NCBI GenBank assembly: GCA_963840095.1
Contig: CAWIXN010000001.1
Location: 186,001-250,000 of the forward strand
Direction of reading: 5' to 3'
DNA length: 64,000 bases
DNA from: DATBGO01 sp963840095
Lineage (GTDB): Bacteria; Actinomycetota; Actinomycetes; Streptosporangiales; Streptosporangiaceae
The position numbers and the translations under genes are program-made. Numbering within the stretch: position 1 is the stretch's first letter; each line of letters opens with the position of its first letter. Of the stretch, positions 8,852-19,594 are shown piece by piece. The notes under the pieces are model-generated. The model had not been told where the DNA came from, did not search any database, and saw only the letters and a list, made by a program, of their open reading frames with translations.

Positions 8852-10636
8852 ATGCACGAGTTCCGGGTGTGGGCGCCGCGCCCGCGCGAGGTTGATCTCG
8901 TCTCCGGCGGCCAGCGGATGCCGATGCGGCCGGCTGGCAATGGCTGGTGGGCGCGTACCGTCAGTGCGGCGGGACCAGGCACCGACTATTCGTTTAGCCT
9001 TGACGGCGGTCCGCCCCGGCCCGACCCGCGCTCTGCTTACCAGCCGCGGGGCATCGACGGGCCGTCCCGGGTGGTCGATCACGCCGCCTTCACCTGGGCC
9101 GACCACGGCTGGCGCGGAATCCCGCTGGCGGGCGCGGTCCTGTATGAGTGCCATGTCGGCACCTTCTCGGCGGACGGCACCTTCGACGGGCTGATCGGGC
9201 ACCTGGATCACTTGGCTGACCTGGGCGTTGACGCTATCGAGCTGATGCCGGTCGCGGAGTTCTCCGGGCCGCGCGGGTGGGGCTACGACGGCGTGGACCT
9301 GTTCGCGCCGCACCACGCCTACGGTGGTCCCGACGGTCTTAAGCGACTGGTCAGCGCGGCCCACGCCCGGGGAATCGGCGTGGTGATGGACGTCGTTTAC
9401 AACCACCTCGGGCCGGCCGGGAATTACCTCCCCGAGTTCGGCCCGTACTTCTCACCCCGCCACCAGACCAACTGGGGCGATGCCGTCAACTTCGACGGTC
9501 CTGGCAGCGATGAGGTCCGGCGCTTCGTCATCGACAACGCGCTGGCCTGGCTGCGCGACTACCACTGTGACGGGCTGCGGGTCGACGCCGTCCACGCGAT
9601 CGTCGATGACTCCGCCACGCACATACTCGAATCACTTGCTGTCGAGGTAGCGGCGCTGGCCGCGCATGTCGGCCGGCCGCTGTTCGTCGTGGCCGAGAGC
9701 GATCTCAACGATCCGAAGTTCGTCCGCAGTAGGGAGGCGGGCGGCTATGGCCTGGACGCCTCCTGGGCGGATGAATGGCATCATGCCCTGCACGCGGTGC
9801 TCACCGGGGAGACCAGCGGCTACTACGAGGACTTCGGATCGCTGCGGCTGCTGGCCAAGGCGCTGCGCCAGGCCTGGGTCTACGACGGCTGCTATTCGCC
9901 GCACCGGCAGCGGGTGCACGGCCGTTCGCCGGCCGGCCTGACCGGCAGCCAGTTCGTGGTCGCGGCCCAGAACCACGACCAGGTAGGCAACCGCGCTGCA
10001 GGCGAGCGCAGCGGCGCCCTGATGAGCGAGGGGCGGCTGCGGGTGGCCGCCGCCCTGCTGCTGACCTCGCCGTTCGTGCCGCTGCTCTTCCAGGGCGAGG
10101 AGTGGGGCGCGAGCACCCCGTTCCAGTACTTCACCGGCCACGCTGACGCTGAGCTGGGCCGGGCCGTCAGCGAGGGCAGGCGCCGTGAGTTCGCCTATTT
10201 CGGCTGGGACCCGGGCAGCGTCCCCGACCCGCAGGATCCGGCCACGTTCGCGCGATCCAGGCTAGACTGGAGGGAACTGGGCCGCGAGGGGCACGCGGGC
10301 CTGCTGGACTGGCACCGGCTGCTGATCGGGCTGCGCAGGAAGATCCCGGCGCTCACCGATCCAAGCCTGGATCGGACCGCCTCCGAATACGACGAGGAGG
10401 CCGGGTGGCTGGTAGTGAGCAGGGGGCCGGTCGTGATAGCCGGTAACCTCGGGGTCAGAAACTGGACTTTCCCGGCAGATCCGGCAGCGGAGGTTCTCGC
10501 CGCCTCCGACGCCCGCATCGAGCGGACGCCCGACGGGCTGGTCCTGCCGCCTGATACCGTCTCCATCCTCATGCGGGCGGGCGGGGCCGTCACCGAATGC
10601 TGTGACCGGCGCGATCCCGGCGATGAAAGGACGTAG
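8852..10636 (+). CDS. treZ: Malto-oligosyltrehalose trehalohydrolase
   Basis: 594 residues from ATG 8852, preceded by AGGAA. It releases trehalose from maltooligosyl-trehalose made by the upstream TreY. N-terminal beta domain (MHEFRVWAPRPREVDLV, a CBM48-like start), then the GH13 barrel with VVYNHLGPAGNYL, CDGLRVDAVHAI (nucleophile Asp), FVVAESDLND (acid/base Glu) and AAQNHDQVGNRA. It starts 47 bases after treY and stops 6 bases before glgX, so the three are almost certainly one transcript. Confidence 0.95.
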   Translation: MHEFRVWAPRPREVDLVSGGQRMPMRPAGNGWWARTVSAAGPGTDYSFSLDGGPPRPDPRSAYQPRGIDGPSRVVDHAAFTWADHGWRGIPLAGAVLYECHVGTFSADGTFDGLIGHLDHLADLGVDAIELMPVAEFSGPRGWGYDGVDLFAPHHAYGGPDGLKRLVSAAHARGIGVVMDVVYNHLGPAGNYLPEFGPYFSPRHQTNWGDAVNFDGPGSDEVRRFVIDNALAWLRDYHCDGLRVDAVHAIVDDSATHILESLAVEVAALAAHVGRPLFVVAESDLNDPKFVRSREAGGYGLDASWADEWHHALHAVLTGETSGYYEDFGSLRLLAKALRQAWVYDGCYSPHRQRVHGRSPAGLTGSQFVVAAQNHDQVGNRAAGERSGALMSEGRLRVAAALLLTSPFVPLLFQGEEWGASTPFQYFTGHADAELGRAVSEGRRREFAYFGWDPGSVPDPQDPATFARSRLDWRELGREGHAGLLDWHRLLIGLRRKIPALTDPSLDRTASEYDEEAGWLVVSRGPVVIAGNLGVRNWTFPADPAAEVLAASDARIERTPDGLVLPPDTVSILMRAGGAVTECCDRRDPGDERT

Positions 10637-10642
10637 CCGTAA

Positions 10643-12751
<2,109 letters not shown>

Positions 12752-12794
12752 GGGGACCATGCCGTTGCTCTTCGACGGCGTCGGCGTCGGAGTT

Positions 12795-14000
12795 CTAGCT
12801 GGCGTGGGTGAGGTGGGCCAGGCCGCTTCCGGCCTCGGCGAGCGCGTCGTAGCCGTGGATAAAGGCCACGCGCTCGGGGAGGCCGGCCAGCTCGGCGTCG
12901 CGGCGCCGGGCGGCCGGGCCGTCGGGCAGGTGCAGCGCGGCTGACGCTGCCCAGGACATGAGCTGTACCTGGCGGGTCCGCACCCGGCGCCGGTGGGCGT
13001 AGCGGCGCAGCGCCACGCCGATGTCACGAGCGCCGTCCAGCTCCGCAGCCAGGACGGCGGCGTCCTCGATCGTCTGGTTCGCGCCCTGCCCCTGGTGCGG
13101 AAGCATCGCGTGCGCGGCATCGCCAAGCAGCACGACCGGGCCGCGGCTCCAGGACGCCAGCGGCCGCCGGGCGAACAGGCCCCAGCGCGGCGACTGCGGT
13201 ACGGCGCTGATCATCTCGGTGACCGCCGGGTGCCAGCCAGCGAATGCCCTCAGGTGCGCGCCAGGCTCGGCGGCTTCCATCCAGGCCGGCCCGGTCCACC
13301 GATCAGGTCCGTCGACCACCGCGAGAAAATTGATCACGCTGCCGCCGCTGATCGGGTAGTGCAGCAGGTGAGCGCCGGGCCCCAGCCAGAACTGCAAGGC
13401 GGCCGGATCGGGCAGGTGCGGCACCCGGTCGGCCGGGACCAGGCCACGGAACCCTGACGTACCGGAGTAGACGGGCGCGTCTGGCCCGGTGACCCAGTCC
13501 CGCACGCGCGAGTGGACGCCGTCGGCCCCCACCACCACACCGGCCTCGAAGGCAGCCCCCGACGAGCAATACACCCGCATGCTCGCGCCGCGTTCCTCAA
13601 GCGTTTCCACCCGGCAGCCCAGGTGCAGATGCTCGGGGCCCAGCGCATCGGCGAGCAGCCGTTGCAACGCCATCCGGTGCAGGCCGAAGAACGGCGCGCC
13701 GAACGTGTCCCGGTACCACCGGGCATCCATGGTGGCCGCGATCGGGCGGCCGTCGCGGCCATCGCGATGAATCACCCCGGTGGGCTCGGCCGAGGCCCGG
13801 GCCAGGCTCTCGCGGAGGCCCAGGTACTCCAGCACGCGTGTCCCGTTGGCCGCCAGCCCGATGGCCGCGCCGACCTCGCGCAGCTCATCGGACTGCTCCA
13901 GGACCTCTGCGGCCATGCCCCGACGGCGCAGCAGCAGTGCCAGCGTCAGACCGCCGACCCCGGCTCCGGTGATCACTACCGGCGGGTTACCAGACGACAT
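12795..14000 (-). CDS. FAD-dependent aromatic-ring monooxygenase (salicylate hydroxylase-like)
   Basis: 401 residues. The ATG at 14000 is supported by AGGAGG four bases upstream. Rossmann FAD motif GAGVGGLTLALLLRRRG near residue 12, the DG motif region VVGADGVHSRVRDWV (~150-165) and the GD motif VVLLGDAAHAMLPHQGQGAN (~275-295) define a group A flavoprotein hydroxylase. The family hydroxylates phenolic or heteroaromatic acids using NAD(P)H and O2; salicylate or 3-hydroxybenzoate hydroxylases are the closest in overall look. No aromatic degradation partner genes lie nearby, so the substrate is unknown. Confidence 0.88.
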   Translation of the reverse strand: MSSGNPPVVITGAGVGGLTLALLLRRRGMAAEVLEQSDELREVGAAIGLAANGTRVLEYLGLRESLARASAEPTGVIHRDGRDGRPIAATMDARWYRDTFGAPFFGLHRMALQRLLADALGPEHLHLGCRVETLEERGASMRVYCSSGAAFEAGVVVGADGVHSRVRDWVTGPDAPVYSGTSGFRGLVPADRVPHLPDPAALQFWLGPGAHLLHYPISGGSVINFLAVVDGPDRWTGPAWMEAAEPGAHLRAFAGWHPAVTEMISAVPQSPRWGLFARRPLASWSRGPVVLLGDAAHAMLPHQGQGANQTIEDAAVLAAELDGARDIGVALRRYAHRRRVRTRQVQLMSWAASAALHLPDGPAARRRDAELAGLPERVAFIHGYDALAEAGSGLAHLTHAS

Positions 14001-14437
14001 CCTGCCTCCTCCCTGCACCGCGGCGCGCCACGGTGCCCACGGCGCTCCTCTGCTGTATAGAGCCACTGACCGGCCGAGAGCGTACGTATGGATGAGCATG
14101 CGCGGCAGGGCGGCGCACAACATCGGACAGCTGACCGGTATTCGCCCCGGCCGATGTCGTAGAGCGCCGTGGTGGACCACACTGGAATGCGTGCTGAGGT
14201 CTGCTGCCTTAGCTGCGGTAACGGGGATGACCCAGTGGTGAGGGATGCGGCTGCGATGGCGGGTACCCCTGCTGGTGCCGACGGGAGCGGCCGGGACGCC
14301 GTGATGGTCTTTGTGCTGTCGGCCGACGTCGATGACGGTGACCGGCCCGCAGGCCGGCGGGCCCGGATCGCAATCGAGCCGCGGGTGGCAGGCCCGGCCC
14401 GCCGCCCGCGGCGGATCCGCTCCCGCGCAGCCTGGCC
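14001..14437. other. Intergenic stretch without a convincing gene
   Basis: 437 bases upstream of the FAD monooxygenase and downstream of the MEDS gene. It holds the AGGAGG site for the monooxygenase at its left edge. Open frames here on both strands lack coherent protein features. I see no repeat or hairpin worth calling. Confidence 0.5.
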
Positions 14438-15418
14438 TCAGGCGGGCAGCCTGAGGCCCTGCTGGGCGGTCTCCGCATTGTGCCGGCCGGGAACCTGCAA
14501 TCGGATCGTGGGGCCGCCCGGATCCGACCTGATGTCGATCCAGTCGCAGATCTGGCTGGTCAGCCACAGCCCGTCGCCGGGCCTCGGGTCCAGCTCGGCC
14601 GGCCGCAAGCCCAGGAACGGATCGTCGACACTGCCGCCTAGCTGGCGGAAGTCACATACGATCGCTCCGGCGTGCTCCCAGGTCCGCACGGCGGCACTGC
14701 CGGGCGCCTGGTTCTTCAGGAAGGTGCCGACCTCACCGGCGGCCTGGACCAGCAGGCCAGCTCGTTCGCCCGCCAATCCGTGCGCAGCCGCTCGGCTGGT
14801 GATGAACTTGCGCAGGCCGCGCAGGTCTCCATCGAACTCGAACCACGCGGCGCCGGCCGGCGCGTCCGGCAGCGGCCCGGTCTCCCACTCGCCGGCGAAG
14901 ATGGCCGGGTCAGCGTAATCCGGGCTGGGGCCGGAGCGCGGTCCTTCAGCCAGCGCCGGATGGGTGCGCCGGGCGGCCGCGACGATGTCCGGCGGGGTGC
15001 TCCGGTCGTCGTAGGGGCAGATCATGAACACGCTGGTGCCAGCGAGCGCCACGTTGAGAGCTGACTCCATCCGGATCCAGGCCGCTACCTCCCGGGCCGA
15101 GCGCCCGGCCCACCCGGGTTCGGCGAGAATGCGCACCTGATTGCCGTCGATCCGGTCCGCATGCCGCTTCCAGTAACGGTGGAAGGCGGCCACCCGCTGC
15201 GGTGGCCGGCGGCCGAAGAAAGCGGACTCGGCATAGTCCACGTCGCTGCCGCGTGGCCCGAGGGCCGAGCTGATAAGTTCCAGGTTGGCCGGCGTGGTGA
15301 CGGCCAGCACCGGCTCACCGTTAGACAGTCCTCCCTCAAGGAACGGCGTCGCCATGTCAAGGAACTGGCGGTCCGAGCCGTAGATACCTGCCTGATGCTC
15401 AAATGTCAGCTCGCTCAT
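14438..15418 (-). CDS. MEDS domain plus anti-sigma-type ATPase domain protein, ATPase motifs degenerate
   Basis: 326 residues. Residues ~1-175 form a MEDS sensory domain (FEHQAGIYGSDRQFLDMATP, RILAEPGWAGRS, FMICPYDD). Residues ~200-326 match an anti-sigma HATPase_c_2 domain, but the Mg-binding Asn of the N-box (usual ExxTN) is Phe in EVGTF, and the usual DxG of the G1 box is QLG in FRQLGGSVDD; the later GDGLWLTSQICDWI is kept. ATP binding or kinase activity therefore looks lost. ATG 15418 is the likely start; a GTG at 15433 overlapping the upstream STAS stop is possible. The STAS gene directly upstream is its natural partner. Confidence 0.82.
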   Translation of the reverse strand: MSELTFEHQAGIYGSDRQFLDMATPFLEGGLSNGEPVLAVTTPANLELISSALGPRGSDVDYAESAFFGRRPPQRVAAFHRYWKRHADRIDGNQVRILAEPGWAGRSAREVAAWIRMESALNVALAGTSVFMICPYDDRSTPPDIVAAARRTHPALAEGPRSGPSPDYADPAIFAGEWETGPLPDAPAGAAWFEFDGDLRGLRKFITSRAAAHGLAGERAGLLVQAAGEVGTFLKNQAPGSAAVRTWEHAGAIVCDFRQLGGSVDDPFLGLRPAELDPRPGDGLWLTSQICDWIDIRSDPGGPTIRLQVPGRHNAETAQQGLRLPA

Positions 15419-15423
15419 GCGGC

Positions 15424-15936
15424 TCACCCACACCCCCCACCGAGCATGCTCGCCTCTGTCGAGGCCTTCGACCTGGACTGGCTGCGGGCGTCGCCATCCG
15501 CCAGCGCCAGGCCGGGCGCGGTGTCCCAGCCGACGATCCGCAGTACCGTCAGGAGCTGGGACGGCACTTCATGGAGCACGACCCGTCTGGGGTGGCGCTC
15601 TTCGCCGCCCCGGCCAAGCCCGTCGCGGTAGCGGCCCTGGCCGTTTTCGCTCGGGCGCTGGCCGTCGGTGCTCAGATCCTGGCCGTCCGCGCCCGGGCCC
15701 TGGCCGTCGGTGCCGGTCAGCAAGACGATGGCCCGCAGCCCGGCCAGGTCGCAGTAGTCAACCTCGGCGAGGCTGATGTGGACCTCTCCGTACCCGTCCT
15801 GAACCTCTTTCAGCGCTCCGACCAGACCCGGGTAGGTGGATTCGTCGATCTCGCCGGCGATATTTAGGACCGGCGGATCGCCCGCCCAGGCGATCCGCAG
15901 CATCCCGTCGTCATATACTGCGCCCCCGCGCATCAT
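15424..15936 (-). CDS. STAS domain anti-sigma factor antagonist-like protein, Ser site replaced
   Basis: 170 residues. STAS fold signature: VLNIAGEIDESTYPGLVGAL, VHISLAEVDYCDLAGLRAIV, and a C-terminal LLTVLRIVGWDTAPGLALAD. In classical antagonists the loop is DSSG with a phosphorylated Ser; here it is DLAG, so the target residue is Ala. A repeat-rich insert (DGQGPGADGQDLSTDGQRPS and onwards, ~75-118) interrupts the second half of the domain. The stop is 6 bases from the ATG of the MEDS/ATPase gene, so the two are cotranscribed. Role inferred: binding partner in sigma-factor control, without phospho-switching. Confidence 0.8.
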   Translation of the reverse strand: MMRGGAVYDDGMLRIAWAGDPPVLNIAGEIDESTYPGLVGALKEVQDGYGEVHISLAEVDYCDLAGLRAIVLLTGTDGQGPGADGQDLSTDGQRPSENGQGRYRDGLGRGGEERHPRRVVLHEVPSQLLTVLRIVGWDTAPGLALADGDARSQSRSKASTEASMLGGGCG

Positions 15937-16531
15937 CGCGGAAGGTCACCCCCTCGGCACGCACCAAAGCCATGCTGTGAGATTTCCATGGGGCGCCGGC
16001 TCGGCTGCACGATTCCGGCGGTACGTGGGGACCGCCGCCCCATCGCGACATCCCGGACACGAGGATATGCGACAGCGATGCTGTTCGGTCTGCCGCTCTC
16101 GGGAGAAAACCAGTAGCCTCGCTGCCGGATCACGTCGCACCGTCAAAGTCACGTGTTGTGAACCTGTCCACAGATGTCGGTTCGTTACATTATCGTTTGG
16201 CTGGCAATACCGGTCAACGTCGCCCTGCGCTACCGAAGGCTCAGCGGGCCGGGCCGGGCCGGGCCGGGCCGGGCTTGGCTTGTGCTTGGCTTGGCTTGGG
16301 ACGGCTGGCGCCGGCCCGCTCGCAGCAGCCTGGGGCCCAGCCCGGTCCAGCCGGTCAGGACTTTTGGCCCTTCAAGCGCGCTGAAGCTGAAGGCATTATG
16401 CGATCTATGGAGACGGGATTGACCGCTGACGCTGCCGCATGGGGTCAGCGCAGCGGTCGCGGTGTGGCGCGCACGCCGCAAGGCCGGATCGCTCGGGTTC
16501 ACCAGTACACGGCACAGGCGTGCGGTGAACG
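15937..16531. other. Intergenic region with GGGCC repeats
   Basis: 595 bases between the divergent STAS and MarR genes. At about 16247-16300 a run of gggcc units (gggccgggccgggccgggcc) is followed by short cttggctt units. Open frames across it are low-complexity artefacts. Promoters for both neighbours should lie here but I cannot identify them with confidence. Confidence 0.5.
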
Positions 16532-16990
16532 ATGAGAGATGACACTGCCTTTGCCGTGCAGGCTGACGACGTCGAACTGGGTTCGGCGGAGTCGGGGCTG
16601 AGTGTGCTGCTGGAGGCGTGTGAGCGGGCGGTGGAGGAGGTGGGGGCTGCGGTGCCGCCGGTGCAGTTGCGGGCGTTGCTGGTGATTGACCGGGCGGGGA
16701 GCTTGAATCTGAGCCGGCTGGCGGGGTTGCTGGGGGCGTCGGCGTCGGCGGCGAGCCGGTTGTGTGACCGGATGCAGGCGGCGGGTCTGGTGTCGCGGGA
16801 TCGGGCGGTGGTGAGCCGGCGGGAGATTGTGGTAGTGCCGACGGAGTCGGGGCGGCGGCTGGCGGAGTGGGTGCGGGGGCGGCGGGAGGCGGCGCTGGTC
16901 GGCCTGCTGGGCGGAATGACCGAAGTGGGGCGTGCGGCACTGGCACAGGGGCTCGCGGAACTCGCGCACGGCTCCGTCGGCGGGGCCTAG
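16532..16990 (+). CDS. MarR-family transcriptional regulator
   Basis: 152 residues. Winged-helix pattern: VQLRALLVIDRAGSLNLSRL (helices 1-2), LGASASAASRLCDRMQAAGL (recognition helix) and a wing at DRAVVSRREIVVVPTESGRR, then C-terminal dimerisation helices. Such proteins bind promoter palindromes and often respond to small ligands. Codons end mostly in G (ggg, cgg, gcg, gtg), unlike flanking genes that prefer C; the last ~25 codons return to the local style. The stop codon lies within a 15-bp tandem repeat. The sigma-factor gene follows 150 bases downstream in the same style. Confidence 0.82.
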   Translation: MRDDTAFAVQADDVELGSAESGLSVLLEACERAVEEVGAAVPPVQLRALLVIDRAGSLNLSRLAGLLGASASAASRLCDRMQAAGLVSRDRAVVSRREIVVVPTESGRRLAEWVRGRREAALVGLLGGMTEVGRAALAQGLAELAHGSVGGA

Positions 16991-17025
16991 ATCCGCGGGG
17001 CCTAGATCCGCGGGGCCCGATCCGC
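16982..17025. repeat. 15-bp tandem repeat across the marR-like stop codon
   Basis: Units ggggcctagatccgc at 16982-16996 and 16997-17011, and a 14-base variant at 17012-17025. The TAG inside the first unit is the stop codon of the MarR-family gene. Confidence 0.85.
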
Positions 17026-17140
17026 GGGGGGACCTGCCAGGCGGCTGGGGAGCGGGCTGAGGGCGGGGCCGGGTGGGGGTGTCGTGACCTTTTCGTGATC
17101 CGGGCTTGCCACTCGGCTGCGGCCGTGGCAGTCTTTCCTT

Positions 17141-17974
17141 ATGGAAACATTTGCTGCAGGGAATGTGTCGGGGGGCGGGCTGTCGGGGCTGGATGACGGG
17201 GAGCTGCTGGGGCTGGTGCGGTCGGAGCCGGCGGGCAGCGGCCGGCGGTCGGCGGCGTGTGAGCTGCTGGTGGCGCGGCACCGGGCGCTGGTGCGGTCGT
17301 GCGTGCGGCGGTATCTGCGGAGCCCGGAGCCTGCGGAGGATCTGATGCAGGTGGGGTATGTGGGCTTGCTGAAGGCGATCAATAATTTCGATCCGGAGCT
17401 GGGCGGGTCGCTGGCGGCGTATGCGCAGCCGTGTATCTCGGGGGAGATCAAGCGGCATTTCCGGGATAAGCGGTGGCAGGTGCGGGTGGAGCGGCCGGTG
17501 CAGGAGCTGGTGCTGGAGGTGCGGGAGGCGTCGCGGGAGCTGGCGCAGCGGCTGGGGCATCTGCCGGGGGAGGCGGAGCTGGCTGAGCATCTGGGGCGGT
17601 CGCGGGAGGATGTGGCGCAGGCGCGGCGGGCGGATCTGGTGTTCTCGCCGTCGTCGCTGGATGCGCCGCTGGCGGGCCGGCCGGATGCCGGGAGCCTGGC
17701 GGATGTGCTGGGGGCGGAGGATCCGCGGATGGAGCACACGCTGGATATGGAGTCGGTGGCGGCGCACTGGGGGGAGCTGCCGCGGCGGGAGCAGAAGATT
17801 CTGCTGCTGCGGTTTTACGGGGATATGACGCAGGCGGAGATCGGGGCGCGGCTGGGGATCTCGCAGATGCACGTGTCGCGGCTGCTGGCGCATGCGCTGG
17901 GGTATCTGCGGGAGCGGCTGCTGGCCGCCCCGGGGCAGCCCGCGCGCGGCGCGGGGCTGGCCGAGGTGAGCTGA
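17141..17974 (+). CDS. SigB/SigF-type RNA polymerase sigma factor
   Basis: 277 residues, sigma-70 family group 3. Region 2: EDLMQVGYVGLLKAINNFDP and AYAQPCISGEIKRHFRDKRW; region 3 around RLGHLPGEAELAEHLGRSRE; region 4: LPRREQKILLLRFYGDMTQAEIG with helix-turn-helix RLGISQMHVSRLLAHAL. This subclass directs stress, osmotic or developmental genes and is normally controlled by anti-sigma ATPases and STAS antagonists, which fits the STAS and MEDS genes 1.2 kb upstream. Codon third positions are strongly G, and gat/cat/tat replace the usual gac/cac/tac, marking it as compositionally foreign. No good ribosome site precedes ATG 17141; GTG 17165 is an alternative. Confidence 0.92.
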   Translation: METFAAGNVSGGGLSGLDDGELLGLVRSEPAGSGRRSAACELLVARHRALVRSCVRRYLRSPEPAEDLMQVGYVGLLKAINNFDPELGGSLAAYAQPCISGEIKRHFRDKRWQVRVERPVQELVLEVREASRELAQRLGHLPGEAELAEHLGRSREDVAQARRADLVFSPSSLDAPLAGRPDAGSLADVLGAEDPRMEHTLDMESVAAHWGELPRREQKILLLRFYGDMTQAEIGARLGISQMHVSRLLAHALGYLRERLLAAPGQPARGAGLAEVS

Positions 17975-17984
17975 CCCCGGGCCC

Positions 17985-18005
17985 GCCACCAGGCGGCCTG
18001 GCGGC
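17985..18005 (+). terminator. GC hairpin after the sigma-factor gene
   Basis: GCCACCAGG-CGG-CCTGGCGGC pairs with one mismatch and begins 10 bases after the sigma-factor stop codon. There is no U-tract, as is common in high-GC actinobacteria, so terminator function is only inferred. Confidence 0.4.
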
Positions 18006-18467
18006 CGGCGGGACGCCCCCGCCCGCCCGCCGCCAGGACCCATTCAGGCAGTCTCCTTGCCCGGCGGTGCCGGTCGGTTATCCCCCACCCCGGTCGGCCA
18101 TCCCGCCGGGACCCCCGCCGGGGCCGGCGCACGGCGGTCACCCCCCCGGGGCCGCCGGCGCCGGCCCCTGAGCGGCCCGCAAGTCGAGAACTCGTCACGA
18201 TCACGCCGGAGCCTGTCGCTGCAGTCCTGCCCGCCAGCCGGAACGAACGTCAGGAGCCGCCTGGCCGCGCGGTCGCCGCGAGCGCTTCAGCCTGTTCCGG
18301 CCGGGAGATGACGAGCATGTGGCTGCTGCTTTCCGTGCGTGCGCACATCAAACCAGGTGCGAAAAGACACGCGTGTGAAGGCAGCTGCGACGGGTAGTGA
18401 CGGCGTTCGGCCGCCCTCAACGGGGAGCCACCGAACGGGGAACCACTGAGCGGGGAGCCTCACGCCC
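18006..18467. other. Intergenic region with a 15-bp triple repeat before the 42-aa ORF
   Basis: No gene is convincing here. At 18421-18465 there are three 15-base units beginning cgggga (cggggagccaccgaa, cggggaaccactgag, cggggagcctcacgc). The last one may also supply the GGGGAG ribosome site of the small ORF that starts at 18468. Confidence 0.55.
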
Positions 18468-18596
18468 ATGGCAGAAAACAGTTTCAGCGACGACGTCATC
18501 AGGCGTCCGGCGGAGGTCACCACGCGCCGGATCCGGGAACAGGTCAGCGGCGAAAAGGACCGCGCTGACCGCCTGCCCGACCTGCTGGACCCATGA
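18468..18596 (+). CDS. 42-residue protein heading the acyl-CoA dehydrogenase cluster
   Basis: ATG at 18468 with GGGGAG upstream; sequence begins MAENSFSDDVIRRPAEVTTR and ends in PDLLDP. It is charged, without membrane segment or cysteine. Its TGA overlaps the ATG of the acyl-CoA dehydrogenase gene (ATGA), the arrangement expected for translational coupling. I do not recognise the family. It may be a genuine small partner or acyl-carrier-adjacent subunit, or a leader peptide; codon choice (mostly C- or G-ending) is consistent with real coding. Confidence 0.55.
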   Translation: MAENSFSDDVIRRPAEVTTRRIREQVSGEKDRADRLPDLLDP

Positions 18597-19594
18597 CCGC
18601 AGCAGGAGGGGACTACCGGGCGGAGGAGCAGGCCGGTCCGCCCGCCTGGCGGCGGGTAGCCGACGAGTTCGCCGCCGAGGCGGCGTCGGGCCGGCTCGAC
18701 CTTCCGATGCCAGGGGGCGGCCATACCAGGGAACGCTGGGCCGCGTTCGCGGACCTGGCCGCTCGCGACCTGTCCCTGGCCAGGCTCAGCGAGGGCCATG
18801 CCGACGCGCTGGCCATCCTGGCCGAGCTCGGTGGTCCCCGCCCGCCGGGTGGCAGCCGGTGGGGCGTGTGGGCGGCGCAGCCGCCGGGACCGGCGCTGGA
18901 AGCGGTGCGCCGCGGCGGCGCCTGGCTGCTACGAGGCACGAAGCAGTACTGCTCAGGGGCCCGCACCTGTACGCATGCGCTGGTGACCGCCACGGCCGGG
19001 GACGGGAAGCGGCTGTTCGCGGTCACGACGAAGGCGCTGCGGCCGTGCCCGGGAACCTGGACGGCGACCGGCATGGCGGGGAGCGACACCCTTGACGTCG
19101 CGTTCTGCGATATTCCGGCCGAGCCGGTCGGGCCGCCCGGGGCCTATACCAGCCGCCCGGGCTTCGCGCATGGCGGTGTCGGCGTAGCGGCCTGCTGGTA
19201 CGGCGGGGCTCGCGAGATCGGCCGGACCCTGCTGAGGAAATCGAGGGAACGTGACGTAGGCCCGCACGCGCTGGCTCACCTGGGCGCGATCGATATCGCG
19301 CTGACCGCGGCCCGGGCGGCTCTGGATGGTGCCGCGGACGAGATAGATGCCGACCCTGACGACCTGCGCGCGGGCGGCGCAGGCCGCGCCCTACGGGTCC
19401 GGGCTCAGATCGAGGCGGCCGCCACCGAGGTCATGGGCCGGGTCGGGCGGGCGCTTGGCGCCGGGCCGCTGAGCCGTGCCGAGGCGCACTCCCGGAGGGT
19501 CGCTGACCTGACCGTTTACCTGCGTCAGCAGCACGCCGAACGCGACCTCGCCGAACTCGGGGCGCTCCTGGCCGAGCAGGAACCAACGTGGTGA
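18593..19594 (+). CDS. Acyl-CoA dehydrogenase family protein
   Basis: 333 residues, shorter than the usual ~380. The N-terminal helical part is abbreviated; the middle beta domain is visible (WGVWAAQPPGPALEAV, WLLRGTKQYCSGARTCTHAL, FAVTTKALRP, WTATGMAGSDTLDVAFCDIP), with the pattern KxYCSGA that contacts FAD in this family. The C-terminal four-helix bundle follows (ARAALDGAADEI, IEAAATEVMGRVGRALGAGP). A catalytic Glu cannot be placed confidently. It overlaps the 42-aa ORF upstream and the PIG-L gene downstream, so it belongs to the same pathway, perhaps modifying an acyl group or an amine/alcohol. Confidence 0.82.
   Translation: MTAAGGDYRAEEQAGPPAWRRVADEFAAEAASGRLDLPMPGGGHTRERWAAFADLAARDLSLARLSEGHADALAILAELGGPRPPGGSRWGVWAAQPPGPALEAVRRGGAWLLRGTKQYCSGARTCTHALVTATAGDGKRLFAVTTKALRPCPGTWTATGMAGSDTLDVAFCDIPAEPVGPPGAYTSRPGFAHGGVGVAACWYGGAREIGRTLLRKSRERDVGPHALAHLGAIDIALTAARAALDGAADEIDADPDDLRAGGAGRALRVRAQIEAAATEVMGRVGRALGAGPLSRAEAHSRRVADLTVYLRQQHAERDLAELGALLAEQEPTW

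Noticed and set aside
14169..14918. 249-codon plus-strand frame
   Set aside because: Mostly antisense to the MEDS gene; no domain and poor codon pattern.
16499..18043. 514-codon open frame on the minus strand
   Set aside because: Arg/Pro-rich shadow of the marR and sigma genes caused by their G-ending codons.
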